A DNA stretch of 50,911 nt from assembly GCA_021776915.1 (NCBI GenBank), contig JAIQZU010000089.1, positions 1 to 50,911 on the forward strand. Direction: 5' to 3'. The stretch is from Candidatus Scalindua sp. GTDB taxonomy: Bacteria; Planctomycetota; Brocadiia; Brocadiales; Scalinduaceae. The notes below the pieces were generated by a model. It made no database searches. It was not told the DNA's origin and saw only the letters and a list, made by a program, of their open reading frames with translations. Positions 23,659-34,260 of this stretch are shown here, piece after piece (the first letter of the stretch is position 1; each line of letters begins with the position of its first letter). The translations under genes were made by a program, and so were the position numbers.

Positions 23659-24804
23659 ATGATATATTTAGATAACGCAGCAACAACGTTTCCAAAACCT
23701 GAGTGTGTTTATTCCACAATGGATAAGTTCCTGAGAGAAAAGTGTGCAAATCCGGGACGTGCCGGGCATCGCATGTCAGTTGAAGCAGAGCAGGAGATAG
23801 AGAAGGCACGGGTGACAGTAGGAAAGTTTCTTGGTGTAAAGCATCCTGAGAGAATGATATTTACCTTCAACGCAACGGATGCACTTAATATGGGCATAAA
23901 GGGATTATTGTGTGATGGTGATCACGTAATAACGAGTAAGCTTGAACATAACTCCGTTTCAAGGCCATTAGCCGGTTTGGAGAAGCAGAGAGTAATCACC
24001 GTAACGAGAGTGGCAAATTCAGATGATGGATTTATCAATGCTGAAGACATAAGGAATGCCATTAAATCAAACACAAAATTAATAATCTGTACTCATGCTT
24101 CTAACGTTTTGGGAACAATTCAGCCGATCAGGGAGATAGGGGGGTTAGCTCGTGAGAAAGGGATTTTGTTTATGGTAGATGCTGCACAGACCACAGGTGT
24201 GTGTGATATTGATGTTGAGGAGCAGTATATAGATATGCTTGCATTTACTGGGCACAAGGGGCCTTTTGGCCCACCGGGTAGCGGGGGGTTGTATGTAGGG
24301 GAAAATGTGAAACTTCAGGCGTGGAGAGAAGGCGGTACAGGGTTTGAACCTGAGTCACTTTCACAGCCGGATACGCTCCCGTTCAAGTTAGAAAGCGGGA
24401 CTCCTAATTCAGTTGGGATAGTTGGCTTGAGAACCGGTATAGAGTTTTGTCTTAAAGAGGGTATAGATACAATAAGAGCACACGAACGTAACCTTGCGCT
24501 GAGACTGGTAATGGCATTTGAGACTGATGACAGGTTTGTGATATATGGTAGTAGAGATGAAAACGAGAAGGTTGGAATTGTCTCACTAAATATTAAAGGA
24601 CTTAATCCTAACGAGGTTGCTGCTATTCTGGATAATAGATTCAATGTAGCCGTAAGGCCTGGCATGCATTGCGCCCCGCACATTCACCGTGAAATAGGTA
24701 CATTTCCGGAAGGGACGCTGAGAATAAGCCCCGGGTATTTCAATACTGTGAATGATATTGAAGAAACGATCTCAGGGTTGAAGAAGATTGCAGATACTAC
24801 GTGA
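23659..24804 (+). CDS. Cysteine desulfurase family protein (PLP aminotransferase class V)
   Basis: The 381-residue class V PLP enzyme takes sulfur from cysteine to form a protein persulfide. The start IYLDNAATTFPKP is typical. The PLP lysine is in FTGHKGPFGPPGSGG and the sulfur-accepting cysteine is C338 in RPGMHCAPHIHRE. It resembles the SufS/NifS-like subgroup often found with sulfur-transfer genes. The true start is ATG 23659. A longer in-frame start at 23557 would overlap the ThiF-like gene and add 34 unrelated residues. Together with the E1-like protein it suggests a sulfur-transfer pair. Confidence 0.93.
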   Translation: MIYLDNAATTFPKPECVYSTMDKFLREKCANPGRAGHRMSVEAEQEIEKARVTVGKFLGVKHPERMIFTFNATDALNMGIKGLLCDGDHVITSKLEHNSVSRPLAGLEKQRVITVTRVANSDDGFINAEDIRNAIKSNTKLIICTHASNVLGTIQPIREIGGLAREKGILFMVDAAQTTGVCDIDVEEQYIDMLAFTGHKGPFGPPGSGGLYVGENVKLQAWREGGTGFEPESLSQPDTLPFKLESGTPNSVGIVGLRTGIEFCLKEGIDTIRAHERNLALRLVMAFETDDRFVIYGSRDENEKVGIVSLNIKGLNPNEVAAILDNRFNVAVRPGMHCAPHIHREIGTFPEGTLRISPGYFNTVNDIEETISGLKKIADTT

Positions 24805-24854
24805 TCACTGACAACATGGTATGTCGTCTATAACAAATTGGGGATGTTTTCTAA

Positions 24855-26015
24855 TTACTTCCCAACTGCATAAACCTTCCAGTCTGTACTTCCTGCATAT
24901 ACAGAACCTTGTGAGCCGATTGCCGGTGATGAAAGAATTGGAAAGCGTGATAAAGCCTGTTTCCATTTCAAAGCTCCATCAGGCGTTATAGCATACAAAT
25001 TTCCATTCCATGAGCCTGTAAATATTGTCCCATCAGCGCTTATGGCGGCAGACGACGTAATGGTGTCACCAGTGTCGTAAGACCATTTCAGTGTTCCGTT
25101 GGAATTGACAGCATAAAGTTTACCATCCTTTGCTCCTGTATATATAGTACCATCAGGGCTTATGGCTGGTGTAGAATCTATTCTGGATCCAATATTGTAT
25201 TTCCAAATTAGTTCACCCTTATTATTTGAATCAAGAGCATACAATATTCCATTATGAGATCCAATGAAGACAATACCATTTTCATTGATTGATGGAGAAG
25301 AATCAATTTTAGCTTCTGTCTGGAAACTCCATTTGATTCTTCCTTCCTGGCTTACAGCATACAGTCGTCCATCCTGTGATCCGAAATACACTATTCCGTT
25401 ATCATCAATAGCTGGTGATGATGAAAGTATGTTACTGGAAGTTCTGTAAGACCACTTCTTTGTGCCATTGGGATTAATAGCGTAAAGTTGTCCATCCCAT
25501 GCTCCTATGTATATCGTTCCGTCCTTACCAATTGCAGGGGATGAATATACATCAGACCCGAGAAAGTATACCCACTTAATCTTGCCGTCAGATTTTAGCG
25601 CTATAAGTTTTTTGTTTTTTCCGCCAACATATATGGTTCCGTCAGCACCTATGGCAGGAGTACTGAATAGCTCATCTCCTGTTTTATAATGCCATTTTTC
25701 TGTTCCACCTGAATCCAGCGCATAGAGCTTGCCGTCTGTGCTGGCAACATAAATAGTATTGTCAGTGCCTATTACAGGTGAAGACCAGATTTCAGCACCT
25801 GATAAAAAGGTCCATTTGATTTCATTTGAGTCTGTCCCCTGATAAGAGCTACGACCTGTATGTTTAAGATCGTGCATAAACATGGGAGAAAAATTATCAT
25901 AAATTTGAGCTGAACTTGAATTAATGCTGATGTTTAAAGGTATTAAAAAAGTTGCCAGAATGGCCAACTGTTTAGTTGCGAAGGCTATATTACTGTTTAA
26001 AATGCACAATCTCAT
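24855..26015 (-). CDS. Exported PQQ-like beta-propeller repeat protein
   Basis: The 386-residue protein has a signal peptide ending near SSA-Q and about eight repeats of roughly 40 residues with the pattern SSPAIGxDGTIYxGxxDGxLYAL, a quinoprotein-type propeller (for example SSPAIGKDGTIYIGAWDGQLYAINPNG). Dehydrogenase catalytic residues are not apparent, so it is more likely a binding or scaffold propeller than a PQQ enzyme. ATG 26015 is chosen because AAAGGA lies six bases before it and it directly starts a signal peptide. An ATG at 26081 is too far upstream. Confidence 0.85.
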   Translation of the reverse strand: MRLCILNSNIAFATKQLAILATFLIPLNISINSSSAQIYDNFSPMFMHDLKHTGRSSYQGTDSNEIKWTFLSGAEIWSSPVIGTDNTIYVASTDGKLYALDSGGTEKWHYKTGDELFSTPAIGADGTIYVGGKNKKLIALKSDGKIKWVYFLGSDVYSSPAIGKDGTIYIGAWDGQLYAINPNGTKKWSYRTSSNILSSSPAIDDNGIVYFGSQDGRLYAVSQEGRIKWSFQTEAKIDSSPSINENGIVFIGSHNGILYALDSNNKGELIWKYNIGSRIDSTPAISPDGTIYTGAKDGKLYAVNSNGTLKWSYDTGDTITSSAAISADGTIFTGSWNGNLYAITPDGALKWKQALSRFPILSSPAIGSQGSVYAGSTDWKVYAVGK

Positions 26016-26387
26016 ATTGAGTCCTTTCATTACGGAAATATCTGTATGTATCCGCAAAATTATGATTAATTTAAACTGCAAGCTTAAAAGTATGGCGGAT
26101 TCAGGCTGAGTGCCGAATCCGCCGACAATGAATAAAGAATTAAACCTGAACTGAGCGATTTTATATTATATGCCATTGTAGCCGAAGGCTTCCTGCCCGA
26201 ATAGGTACCCGTCCGAACGGCATTGCCGGGCGGGCAGGCTGAGTTTCTCAGCATTTGGTGTGCTCACGTAAGTTACGCAACCTCAAGGTTGCGGCTACAA
26301 AATCGCTCTATTCAGGTTTAATTAAGAATATAATATTAACAGACAAAAAAACGGAATTCGCTCTAACTCAACGCATCCTGTCCCTGA
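26016..26387. other. Gene-free stretch with MITE-like and REP-like repeats
   Basis: The inverted-repeat element at 26138-26323 and the GC-rich palindrome around 26188-26242 fill most of this gap between the propeller gene and the LysM gene. The rest has no reading frame with a ribosome binding site. Confidence 0.6.
26138..26323. repeat. MITE-like element with 26-bp imperfect terminal inverted repeats
   Basis: The left end begins AATTAAACCTGAACTGAGCG. The right end, read on the other strand, begins AATTAAACCTGAATAGAGCG. Both continue GATTTT, with about three mismatches in 26 bp. Inside are GTAGCCG-type inner arms and the CCTGCCCGAATAGGTACC palindrome. No coding capacity is seen. Confidence 0.7.
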
Positions 26388-27245
26388 CTATTCCGGAATA
26401 ATCAGGATTTGGCCTTTTACCAGTAAGCTTTTATCCTCTATTGTGTCTTCATTAGCTTCGTATATTTTATACCACATTGTAGGATCATCGTAATATTTCC
26501 TTGAAAGACGGTAAAGTGTGTCTCCTGACACTACTGTGTGTTTGGTAGTTTTTATGGACATTTTGTTGTCCTGCTTTATCTTAAGTGGCGTTTCCATAGA
26601 CAGAGTTACTTTTTTTGCAAGCGTAATTTCTGGTATCAATATTTCTTGTCCAACGTACAGGGCATCTGGGTCTGACATTTTGCCTTTGTTTGCTTCATAT
26701 ATCTTATACCATTTAGCTTCGTCACCATAATATTTCCTGGATATTTTAAAGAGACTATCATTCGGTTTAACTTTATGAATAACTTTGGCAGCTGCATCTT
26801 CCTGTTTTGTCTCCAATACGGCTATTGTCTTTTCATCCTCGGGTATGATTTGTTCTGCTATTTCAGGTTCTTCTGTTATCACTTCTGCAATAGTGATTTC
26901 TGACAATGTCTTTTCAGGTTCGATAGAGGCAGTTTTCATTCCTTCCCATTTACCTTCTAATGTGACATTGTCATTGGAAGGATCAACATATGTTTCTTCC
27001 ACTAACTCTTCGTCTGGCTGAACTTCTTCCGTAGGAGTGCTTTTCTGTGCTATTGTAGTCTTTGTCTTTTCGATAAGTTCATTTATATCAATTTCTTCAA
27101 TTTCTGATTCTACTGCACCTTCTTCAGCTAAATTTAAATCTTGCGTTTTTGTTTCATATACATTTGTCCTTGTACTAAGAAAAATACCAATTACTACTAG
27201 TATTACTACACCGAGTATTATTCCGATTTGTGTGTCTCTTCGCAT
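26388..27245 (-). CDS. Membrane-anchored protein with two LysM domains
   Basis: The 285-residue protein has one N-terminal transmembrane helix (residues 6-25, QIGIILGVVILVVIGIFLST) and a long acidic Glu/Thr-rich linker. Two LysM domains follow, at about 160-205 (VKPNDSLFKISRKYYGDEAKWYKIYEAN) and 236-283 (VVSGDTLYRLSRKYYDDPTMWYKIYEAN). LysM domains bind peptidoglycan or chitin-like GlcNAc polymers, so it probably ties the membrane to the cell wall. It lies 34 bp downstream of secDF on the same strand. Confidence 0.88.
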   Translation of the reverse strand: MRRDTQIGIILGVVILVVIGIFLSTRTNVYETKTQDLNLAEEGAVESEIEEIDINELIEKTKTTIAQKSTPTEEVQPDEELVEETYVDPSNDNVTLEGKWEGMKTASIEPEKTLSEITIAEVITEEPEIAEQIIPEDEKTIAVLETKQEDAAAKVIHKVKPNDSLFKISRKYYGDEAKWYKIYEANKGKMSDPDALYVGQEILIPEITLAKKVTLSMETPLKIKQDNKMSIKTTKHTVVSGDTLYRLSRKYYDDPTMWYKIYEANEDTIEDKSLLVKGQILIIPE

Positions 27246-27279
27246 ATTTTTTGTTCCTTTCTTCGTATAAAAAGGTTGA

Positions 27280-30200
27280 TTATGCTCTAGAAGGTTTTAA
27301 TTTTTTATCTTTTGTTACTGGCGGTGCTTTATGTAATAGTTTATATGCAATCCAGATTGGAAAGAATATACAAATTGTAATTATTTTGAAGACCTTTTTA
27401 ACAAATTCCCAGTCAAGCAGGATAGGGCTGGCAATGAAAATAGAAGAATATGTACCGACCACAACTCCGATCATCATGACAAACGCAAATCCATGTATCG
27501 CCGTTCCTCCAACAGAATAAAGGGCAAATACTACACCAAATGTAGTTAGAGATGTGAGGATAGTTCTGTTCAGGTTCTGGTTAATACTTTTATTTATTAA
27601 GTCCTTTGTTATTGTTATATTCTTGCCGGCAAGGTTTTCTCTGATGCGATCAAATAATACAATTGTATCATTTAATGAATACCCAATCAGTGTCAGGAAG
27701 GCCGCGACCATTGGCAGGTTTAGTTTTACATCACCAAATATGTTTCCATAATGATCAGCGATTGCAACTGCCCCAACAGTGATTAATACATCATGAACAA
27801 GAGTTAATACCGCAGAAACTCCAAATTTCAGTTCACCGAATCTAAACCATATATAAATAATTATTGCCAGGCAAGCAAAAAACAGGGCAAGGGCGGCTCT
27901 ACTTTTCATTTCACCGGCTACAGTTGAACCTATGCTTACCACTCTCTTGAACGGGTCTGGCTTCGACATTTCTGAGCTTGTGCCTTCAGCGTAAATCTTG
28001 TCCTCAAATGTCACAAAAATATCTTCACGTATCTTTTCCTGTATCTTTGATGCATTCAACGCCTTGATGCCAATCATGTAGTCTCTGGCAGTTATATCCA
28101 AACCAGTAATTTCACCAACTGAGTTTCTCAGTTGTTTAAAGCCGGAAAACATCTCCCTTAAAGAAGCCTCATCAATGTTATCCTTTAGCTCAATCTGGAT
28201 TGATGAATTGTCGACTATTCTGATCGGAGGTATATTCAGGGATGCTCCCATTAGTTTGATTGTTTCCAGTACATCTCTTGCTCCCGCAACTTCTAACTTT
28301 TTAGAGGCAGCCTTTCTGCTTGTTGTTTCTCTTGTCGACACCATAATATCTTTGTATCCTTCTTTCTTCATTACTATTTCAAGAATGTTTGGGTCAACCG
28401 GTTTTTTTGTATCCATGCTCATGGTTGATATCGCTCTGTATTGTGTATTCCTCGGATCGTCTGTAATAGAAGGAAGGTCATCTTTAATATCACCATATTG
28501 CGGTTTTACTGCTGAAATATCAAGATGACCTGCAAGGAGAGTGGTTACGTTGCTTATTGTTTCTGTTCTTGATTTATCCTGTGCTAGTCCGGAAATATTT
28601 ATTGAATATTTTTTGCCTGATTTCTCAATAGGATATAAAGAAATAATACTGTCGCTCCTATATCCAGCCTTGTTGAGGTAATCCTGAATGGTAAATTCAT
28701 CTAAGGGTTCATTCAAGGTTAGCTGATAGTTTGAAGAGTCACTATGGTTGATTTTGCTGAACAACTTCTCATCAATTACGTTTTGTATGTCATTCTCTAT
28801 TTTTTGAACGGTTTTCTCATTGTTCAGGCTCTTAATCCTGATTCCAAATTCAGTTGAATCGTTTGTTGTACCAGTGGCGTCTCCACTTGCCCATATATTC
28901 TGCACTTCCGCATTGGGATAACCTGTTACTTTCAGTTTGTTTCGTACCTCCACAACAGGCATAGGTTTATTCAGCTTTAATTGAATAAGTGTTCCTCCAG
29001 TAAAGTCTATGTCATAATTGTCTTTGCCTCGAAATACAAATACTGAAATACCAATTATGATCAAGACAAGTGAAGCTGTCATGGCAATGCGCCTATAAGA
29101 CGCAAAGGATGTTTTCGGATTTCTAAACATCTGCAACATTGAGAAACTGCGCATAATGTTTATACCCAGTAATATCTCAAAGATTACCCTTGATACGAAT
29201 ACGGCAGTAAACATGTTGATCAAAAGACCGGCAATCAATACTATTGCGAATCCTTTTACAGGTCCGGTTCCCACTGCATATAAGATAAGTGCAGTGATCA
29301 AGGTTGTTAAATTTGAATCTACGATAGTTGTAAAGGCTCTTTCGTAACCATTCTTAACAGCAAGTCTCATTACCTTGCCTTTGGCCTTCTCTTCTCTTAT
29401 TCTTTCAAAGATCAAGACATTAGCATCAACTGCCATACCTATCATTAAAACGAGGCCGGCGATACCGGGCAGTGTGAGTGTTGCATTCAGGATGGCTAGA
29501 GTTCCTACGACAAGGAATATGTTTAAGATGAATGTAACATTTGCTACTACCCCCGCTCCCAGGTAATAGATGCACATAAACAGTATAATAAATATTCCCC
29601 CAATGATACCGGCGAGAAGCCCTTTTCTAATTGAGTCTTTACCCAAGCTTGGGCCAACGGTAGTCTCCATTTCCAGTTCAAGGTCTGCAGGAAGGCTACC
29701 TGCACGCATCACGGCGATCAGGTCGTTAACTTCCTCCTGGGTAAAATTACCCTCTATGATTCCTTTGCCGGGAATTCTGTCACGTATAATCGGAGCAGAA
29801 TAAAGAGTTCCGTCCAGGATTATTGCTAATGGCTTTCCAATATTACGTTCAGTTAAACGTCCAAATTTAGCCCTGCCTGCCTGGTCAAATTCAAATCCGA
29901 TGACCGGCTTAATATCTTTGCGGTCCGGGAAAACCCTTGTAAGGTGCTCTCCCGTTATTTCGATCTTGTTTTGTACAAGATGCCAATCCTGGTTTTCTGC
30001 CTCTTCTCCCTTCTTCTTTCTGAGCCAGTGCTTGTAATAGCCTGGCACAGTTCTTCCTGCTTTAGCATCACTGTATTCGGTGCTGTCCGGGGGTGCTGCC
30101 AGTCTGAATTCAAGTTTTCCGAGCCGGGTTATTCGCTGCTTCAGACTCTCGGTTTCGCTTTTAGTTGCTCCGGGAACCTGTATAAGGATTCTTCGCATAC

Positions 30201-30633
30201 CCTGCTGTTGCAGCCTGTACTCTAATACACCCTGTGGATCAATCCTTTTTTCTAATAATGCTATTATTTCATCTGTGAGGCCAGGGTGCAGTTCTCCTTC
30301 TTCTGCCTTTATTTTGTACAGAAGTTCAGAACCTCCTCTTAAATCGAGACCAAGTTTAATTTGACCTCTGGCGATGTATTCAACATTTTTCTGGATTACA
30401 GTTTCGCCTTTTTCGTTAGTTTCTTTCTTTAAAATTGTTTCATTTATTACTGGACTTTTAAACAGGAAGCTAAAGAGTGCCTCTTTTACAATTGTACGGT
30501 CGACTACTTTACCGTCTATTTCTGTAATCGTTTCTGTTTTTATTGGTGCATCTGCCGGCGGGTATAACGCCGTTATTGCAATAGCAATAATTATTACGAT
30601 CAGTGGTATCTTCCATTTCAAATTCTTTGGCAT
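27280..30633 (-). CDS. secDF: Protein translocase SecDF, fused SecD-SecF
   Basis: The 1117-residue fusion carries the SecD part (start KWKIPLIVIIIAIAITALYP, the LGLDLRGGSELLYK motif and first membrane bundle at about 335-490). The SecF part has DIDFTGGTLIQLKL and a second bundle with SLNDTIVLFDRIRENL. SecDF uses the proton gradient to pull exported proteins on the outer side. A long region of about 300 residues between the two bundles carries extra periplasmic sequence and makes the protein longer than common SecDF fusions (about 750). The yajC gene lies 40 bp upstream. Confidence 0.95.
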   Translation of the reverse strand: MPKNLKWKIPLIVIIIAIAITALYPPADAPIKTETITEIDGKVVDRTIVKEALFSFLFKSPVINETILKKETNEKGETVIQKNVEYIARGQIKLGLDLRGGSELLYKIKAEEGELHPGLTDEIIALLEKRIDPQGVLEYRLQQQGMRRILIQVPGATKSETESLKQRITRLGKLEFRLAAPPDSTEYSDAKAGRTVPGYYKHWLRKKKGEEAENQDWHLVQNKIEITGEHLTRVFPDRKDIKPVIGFEFDQAGRAKFGRLTERNIGKPLAIILDGTLYSAPIIRDRIPGKGIIEGNFTQEEVNDLIAVMRAGSLPADLELEMETTVGPSLGKDSIRKGLLAGIIGGIFIILFMCIYYLGAGVVANVTFILNIFLVVGTLAILNATLTLPGIAGLVLMIGMAVDANVLIFERIREEKAKGKVMRLAVKNGYERAFTTIVDSNLTTLITALILYAVGTGPVKGFAIVLIAGLLINMFTAVFVSRVIFEILLGINIMRSFSMLQMFRNPKTSFASYRRIAMTASLVLIIIGISVFVFRGKDNYDIDFTGGTLIQLKLNKPMPVVEVRNKLKVTGYPNAEVQNIWASGDATGTTNDSTEFGIRIKSLNNEKTVQKIENDIQNVIDEKLFSKINHSDSSNYQLTLNEPLDEFTIQDYLNKAGYRSDSIISLYPIEKSGKKYSINISGLAQDKSRTETISNVTTLLAGHLDISAVKPQYGDIKDDLPSITDDPRNTQYRAISTMSMDTKKPVDPNILEIVMKKEGYKDIMVSTRETTSRKAASKKLEVAGARDVLETIKLMGASLNIPPIRIVDNSSIQIELKDNIDEASLREMFSGFKQLRNSVGEITGLDITARDYMIGIKALNASKIQEKIREDIFVTFEDKIYAEGTSSEMSKPDPFKRVVSIGSTVAGEMKSRAALALFFACLAIIIYIWFRFGELKFGVSAVLTLVHDVLITVGAVAIADHYGNIFGDVKLNLPMVAAFLTLIGYSLNDTIVLFDRIRENLAGKNITITKDLINKSINQNLNRTILTSLTTFGVVFALYSVGGTAIHGFAFVMMIGVVVGTYSSIFIASPILLDWEFVKKVFKIITICIFFPIWIAYKLLHKAPPVTKDKKLKPSRA

Positions 30634-30673
30634 CTAAATTGTCTCCTTAGCTCTTATAGTATGTTTACTCTGT

Positions 30674-30991
30674 TCAGTTATCTTCTTTTTCATCTCTCGG
30701 TGCGGCTACGGATGTTATAGCACTTTTATCAATTCTCAATTTTACATCCTTGGCATCGTCTACCCGGACTACGACTTCATTTTCTTTTACTGATACGACG
30801 ACACCATGCACGCCTCCAGATGTTACTATTTTATCCTGTTTTCTTACGTTTGAAATCATTTCCAGTCTTTTTTTCTCTTTTTGTTTCTGGGGCCTGATGA
30901 TAAGGAAATACATAATTGCAAACATTATAATCAAAAGCGGTAAAAATTGCATCATTGGATTTCCCTGTTGTGCTGCCATTAAGAAATTCAT
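30674..30991 (-). CDS. yajC: Preprotein translocase accessory subunit YajC
   Basis: The 105-residue protein has one transmembrane segment (residues 17-33, FLPLLIIMFAIMYFLII) followed by RPQKQKEKKR and a small basic/acidic cytoplasmic domain (SGGVHGVVVSVKENEVVVRV). These are typical of the SecDF partner YajC. AAGGAGC precedes ATG 30991. It stands between tgt and secDF, the common bacterial order. Confidence 0.96.
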   Translation of the reverse strand: MNFLMAAQQGNPMMQFLPLLIIMFAIMYFLIIRPQKQKEKKRLEMISNVRKQDKIVTSGGVHGVVVSVKENEVVVRVDDAKDVKLRIDKSAITSVAAPRDEKEDN

Positions 30992-31039
30992 TTAAAGCTC
31001 CTTTTAAAAAATGTGTTTAATTGGAATAAAATTATTTTT

Positions 31040-32332
<1,293 letters not shown>

Positions 32333-32419
32333 CAATTCCTCAATATTATAATTCCCACCTGAGACCTTTGGTTGCTCACAGGGGCGAATTTAGCTGCCGA
32401 CTCGTTCGGGTTATGTTCC

Positions 32420-33652
32420 TCAATATATTTTTACCAAGTCCATTTCCGGATAGTAGTGTTTTAAGATATCGTACCATTTAAATCCGGAATTTGCCATGCC
32501 TTGTGTTCCATACTGGCACAATCCAACTCCATGTCCCCAACCTCTTCCATCAAAGATTAGCGAGCTACCATTATTCTTAACCTTAAAAGCTGTGCTACGC
32601 AAGTTTTTTGGTCCTACTATAAGTCGAAACTCGTTTGCATTCACTCTTTTTGTTCCTCCTGAATGCTCAATTTTGATTGTAGAGCAGTGACCGCCGGGTC
32701 CGATTTCTTCAGCAACTATATTGGTTATTTTTTTTACATTTAAGTTGGCCTTTCCCAGTTCTTTTCTAATCTCGTTCTTTTTAATATCCTGTTTCCAAAT
32801 ATAGTATTTTGATTTATTGCAGTACCCGCAGTCTACGCCACTTAAAGGCGGGATGTTCTTGAGATTAAACACTGTATTGACGTCTTCCGTGTGCCCTCCA
32901 CATGTACTGTGAAAATATCCTGGAAAAAGTTCCCAATTATACACCATTACAGTTCCTCTGGATTTATCTACTATATCTTTTGTCTTTGTTTGGTAATTGT
33001 ACGAGCCATTATATGCAAGGTCCAGTTTGCCTATATGATACAGGGCATTGTTATTGGTTTTTTTCTGATAAATTGCATAAGTACGCGCGGCAATTACCTG
33101 TGCCTGTATTGCGTCGTCCTGCCACAATGTCGGCATCTCTTCCTCTATAACACCGGGTAGGTATTCTTCAATACCTATTTCTTCCAATACAGAGAATCTG
33201 TCCTGCTTTTGTGGTACTAATATGAGCTTACCACGATACTTTGATTTATCAATTTTGATGAAACCATTATCAGAAACAATGCCGACGTTAGTGTTTGTTT
33301 TCACAAAAGTAGTAGAGTTCTTAGATGCTGAATGAGAGGCTTGTGGCCTTATTCGAAACTCTCCTGATTTTAAGAATATGACTGACTTTGGTAAATTAGT
33401 TCTACTGGCCAGAATTTTATTACTGTCAAGGTCTGAAATACTATATGGCTGACTAATTTCTATTTCTGTTTCTTTTATATCTTTTTGTAACAACACACGA
33501 ATGTCCGGCTGGGTTTTCAGGTATTTGTCGTATTTGTATACGGTTTCTATTTTCGTGCCGGTACTGAGACAGGAAACAAGCAGTGCAATTAATAGAAAGA
33601 TAAAAGCCAGGCCAAATAAGACGTATTTAATCTTTGAAGTAATTATGAACAA
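32420..33652 (-). CDS. SpoIID/LytB-domain lipoprotein
   Basis: The 410-residue protein has an N-terminal lipoprotein-type signal (hydrophobic residues 12-27 and lipobox LVSC with cysteine 28). A SpoIID domain then contains EYLPGVIEEEMPTLWQDDAIQAQVIAARTYA, YFHSTCGGHTEDVNTVF and a C-terminal GRGWGHGVGLCQYGTQGMA. SpoIID proteins are lytic transglycosylases or peptidoglycan-binding proteins. The catalytic-type glutamate region EEEMP is present. In a non-sporulating lineage it probably trims the cell wall. Its start overlaps the end of queH by ten bases. Confidence 0.92.
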   Translation of the reverse strand: MFIITSKIKYVLFGLAFIFLLIALLVSCLSTGTKIETVYKYDKYLKTQPDIRVLLQKDIKETEIEISQPYSISDLDSNKILASRTNLPKSVIFLKSGEFRIRPQASHSASKNSTTFVKTNTNVGIVSDNGFIKIDKSKYRGKLILVPQKQDRFSVLEEIGIEEYLPGVIEEEMPTLWQDDAIQAQVIAARTYAIYQKKTNNNALYHIGKLDLAYNGSYNYQTKTKDIVDKSRGTVMVYNWELFPGYFHSTCGGHTEDVNTVFNLKNIPPLSGVDCGYCNKSKYYIWKQDIKKNEIRKELGKANLNVKKITNIVAEEIGPGGHCSTIKIEHSGGTKRVNANEFRLIVGPKNLRSTAFKVKNNGSSLIFDGRGWGHGVGLCQYGTQGMANSGFKWYDILKHYYPEMDLVKIY

Positions 33653-34260
33653 TTTATTTGTTCCTCTTTCAGGGAGTTATTCTTAGTCATATTTTCTTTT
33701 AACTTCCAACCTTCGTATAAATTACGCGTTGTATCTTTGTATCTTTCATATTCACTGAAAATACAACCACAATACGATTGTCTATATAGCATCTTCTTTT
33801 TTGCGATCTCACGGCTGCATTCACATAGATGCCTGTAGTCCTTATATTCGAAAGTGATGCCAACTTGCTCTGATATTTGTTCGCCGATCTCTTTGATCTT
33901 CTCATGGTCCTGTTGTTTGCTGAAGAGTAACGTTGAACAAAATGCATCGAACCCTTTTTCTTTTGCATAATTGGCTGTATTTCTAAGCCTTAATCTATAA
34001 CAATCTTCACATCTGTTATTTCCTTCATAGTCAACTTCCTTCAGGTATTCCATTAGTCCATATTCTTCGCAATAATCTATTTCTATCGGATCACTTTCCT
34101 GGAATATGCGCATTGCCTTGAGTCTTTTTCTGAATTCCAATAAGGGATGAATATTGGGATTATAAAAATAACCATGAACATGGATTTTGTCCTTTCTTAA
34201 CTCTTCAAGTGGCGCACAAAGACAGCCTGCACAACAAATATGTAGTAAAAGATTTGTCAT
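33643..34260 (-). CDS. queH: Epoxyqueuosine reductase QueH
   Basis: QueH converts epoxyqueuosine to queuosine in tRNA without cobalamin, unlike QueG. The 205-residue protein carries cysteine pairs near its start (HICCAGCLCAP, C9, C10, C13 and C15) and in the middle (CEDCYRLRL), which bind an Fe-S cluster and form the redox disulfide. It starts at ATG 34260 directly after the ruvB stop. The downstream tgt on the same strand supports a queuosine role. Confidence 0.93.
   Translation of the reverse strand: MTNLLLHICCAGCLCAPLEELRKDKIHVHGYFYNPNIHPLLEFRKRLKAMRIFQESDPIEIDYCEEYGLMEYLKEVDYEGNNRCEDCYRLRLRNTANYAKEKGFDAFCSTLLFSKQQDHEKIKEIGEQISEQVGITFEYKDYRHLCECSREIAKKKMLYRQSYCGCIFSEYERYKDTTRNLYEGWKLKENMTKNNSLKEEQINCS

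Noticed and set aside
24855-26015. PQQ-dependent dehydrogenase
   Set aside because: Only the propeller repeats are present. Catalytic and PQQ-binding residues of the enzymes are not apparent.
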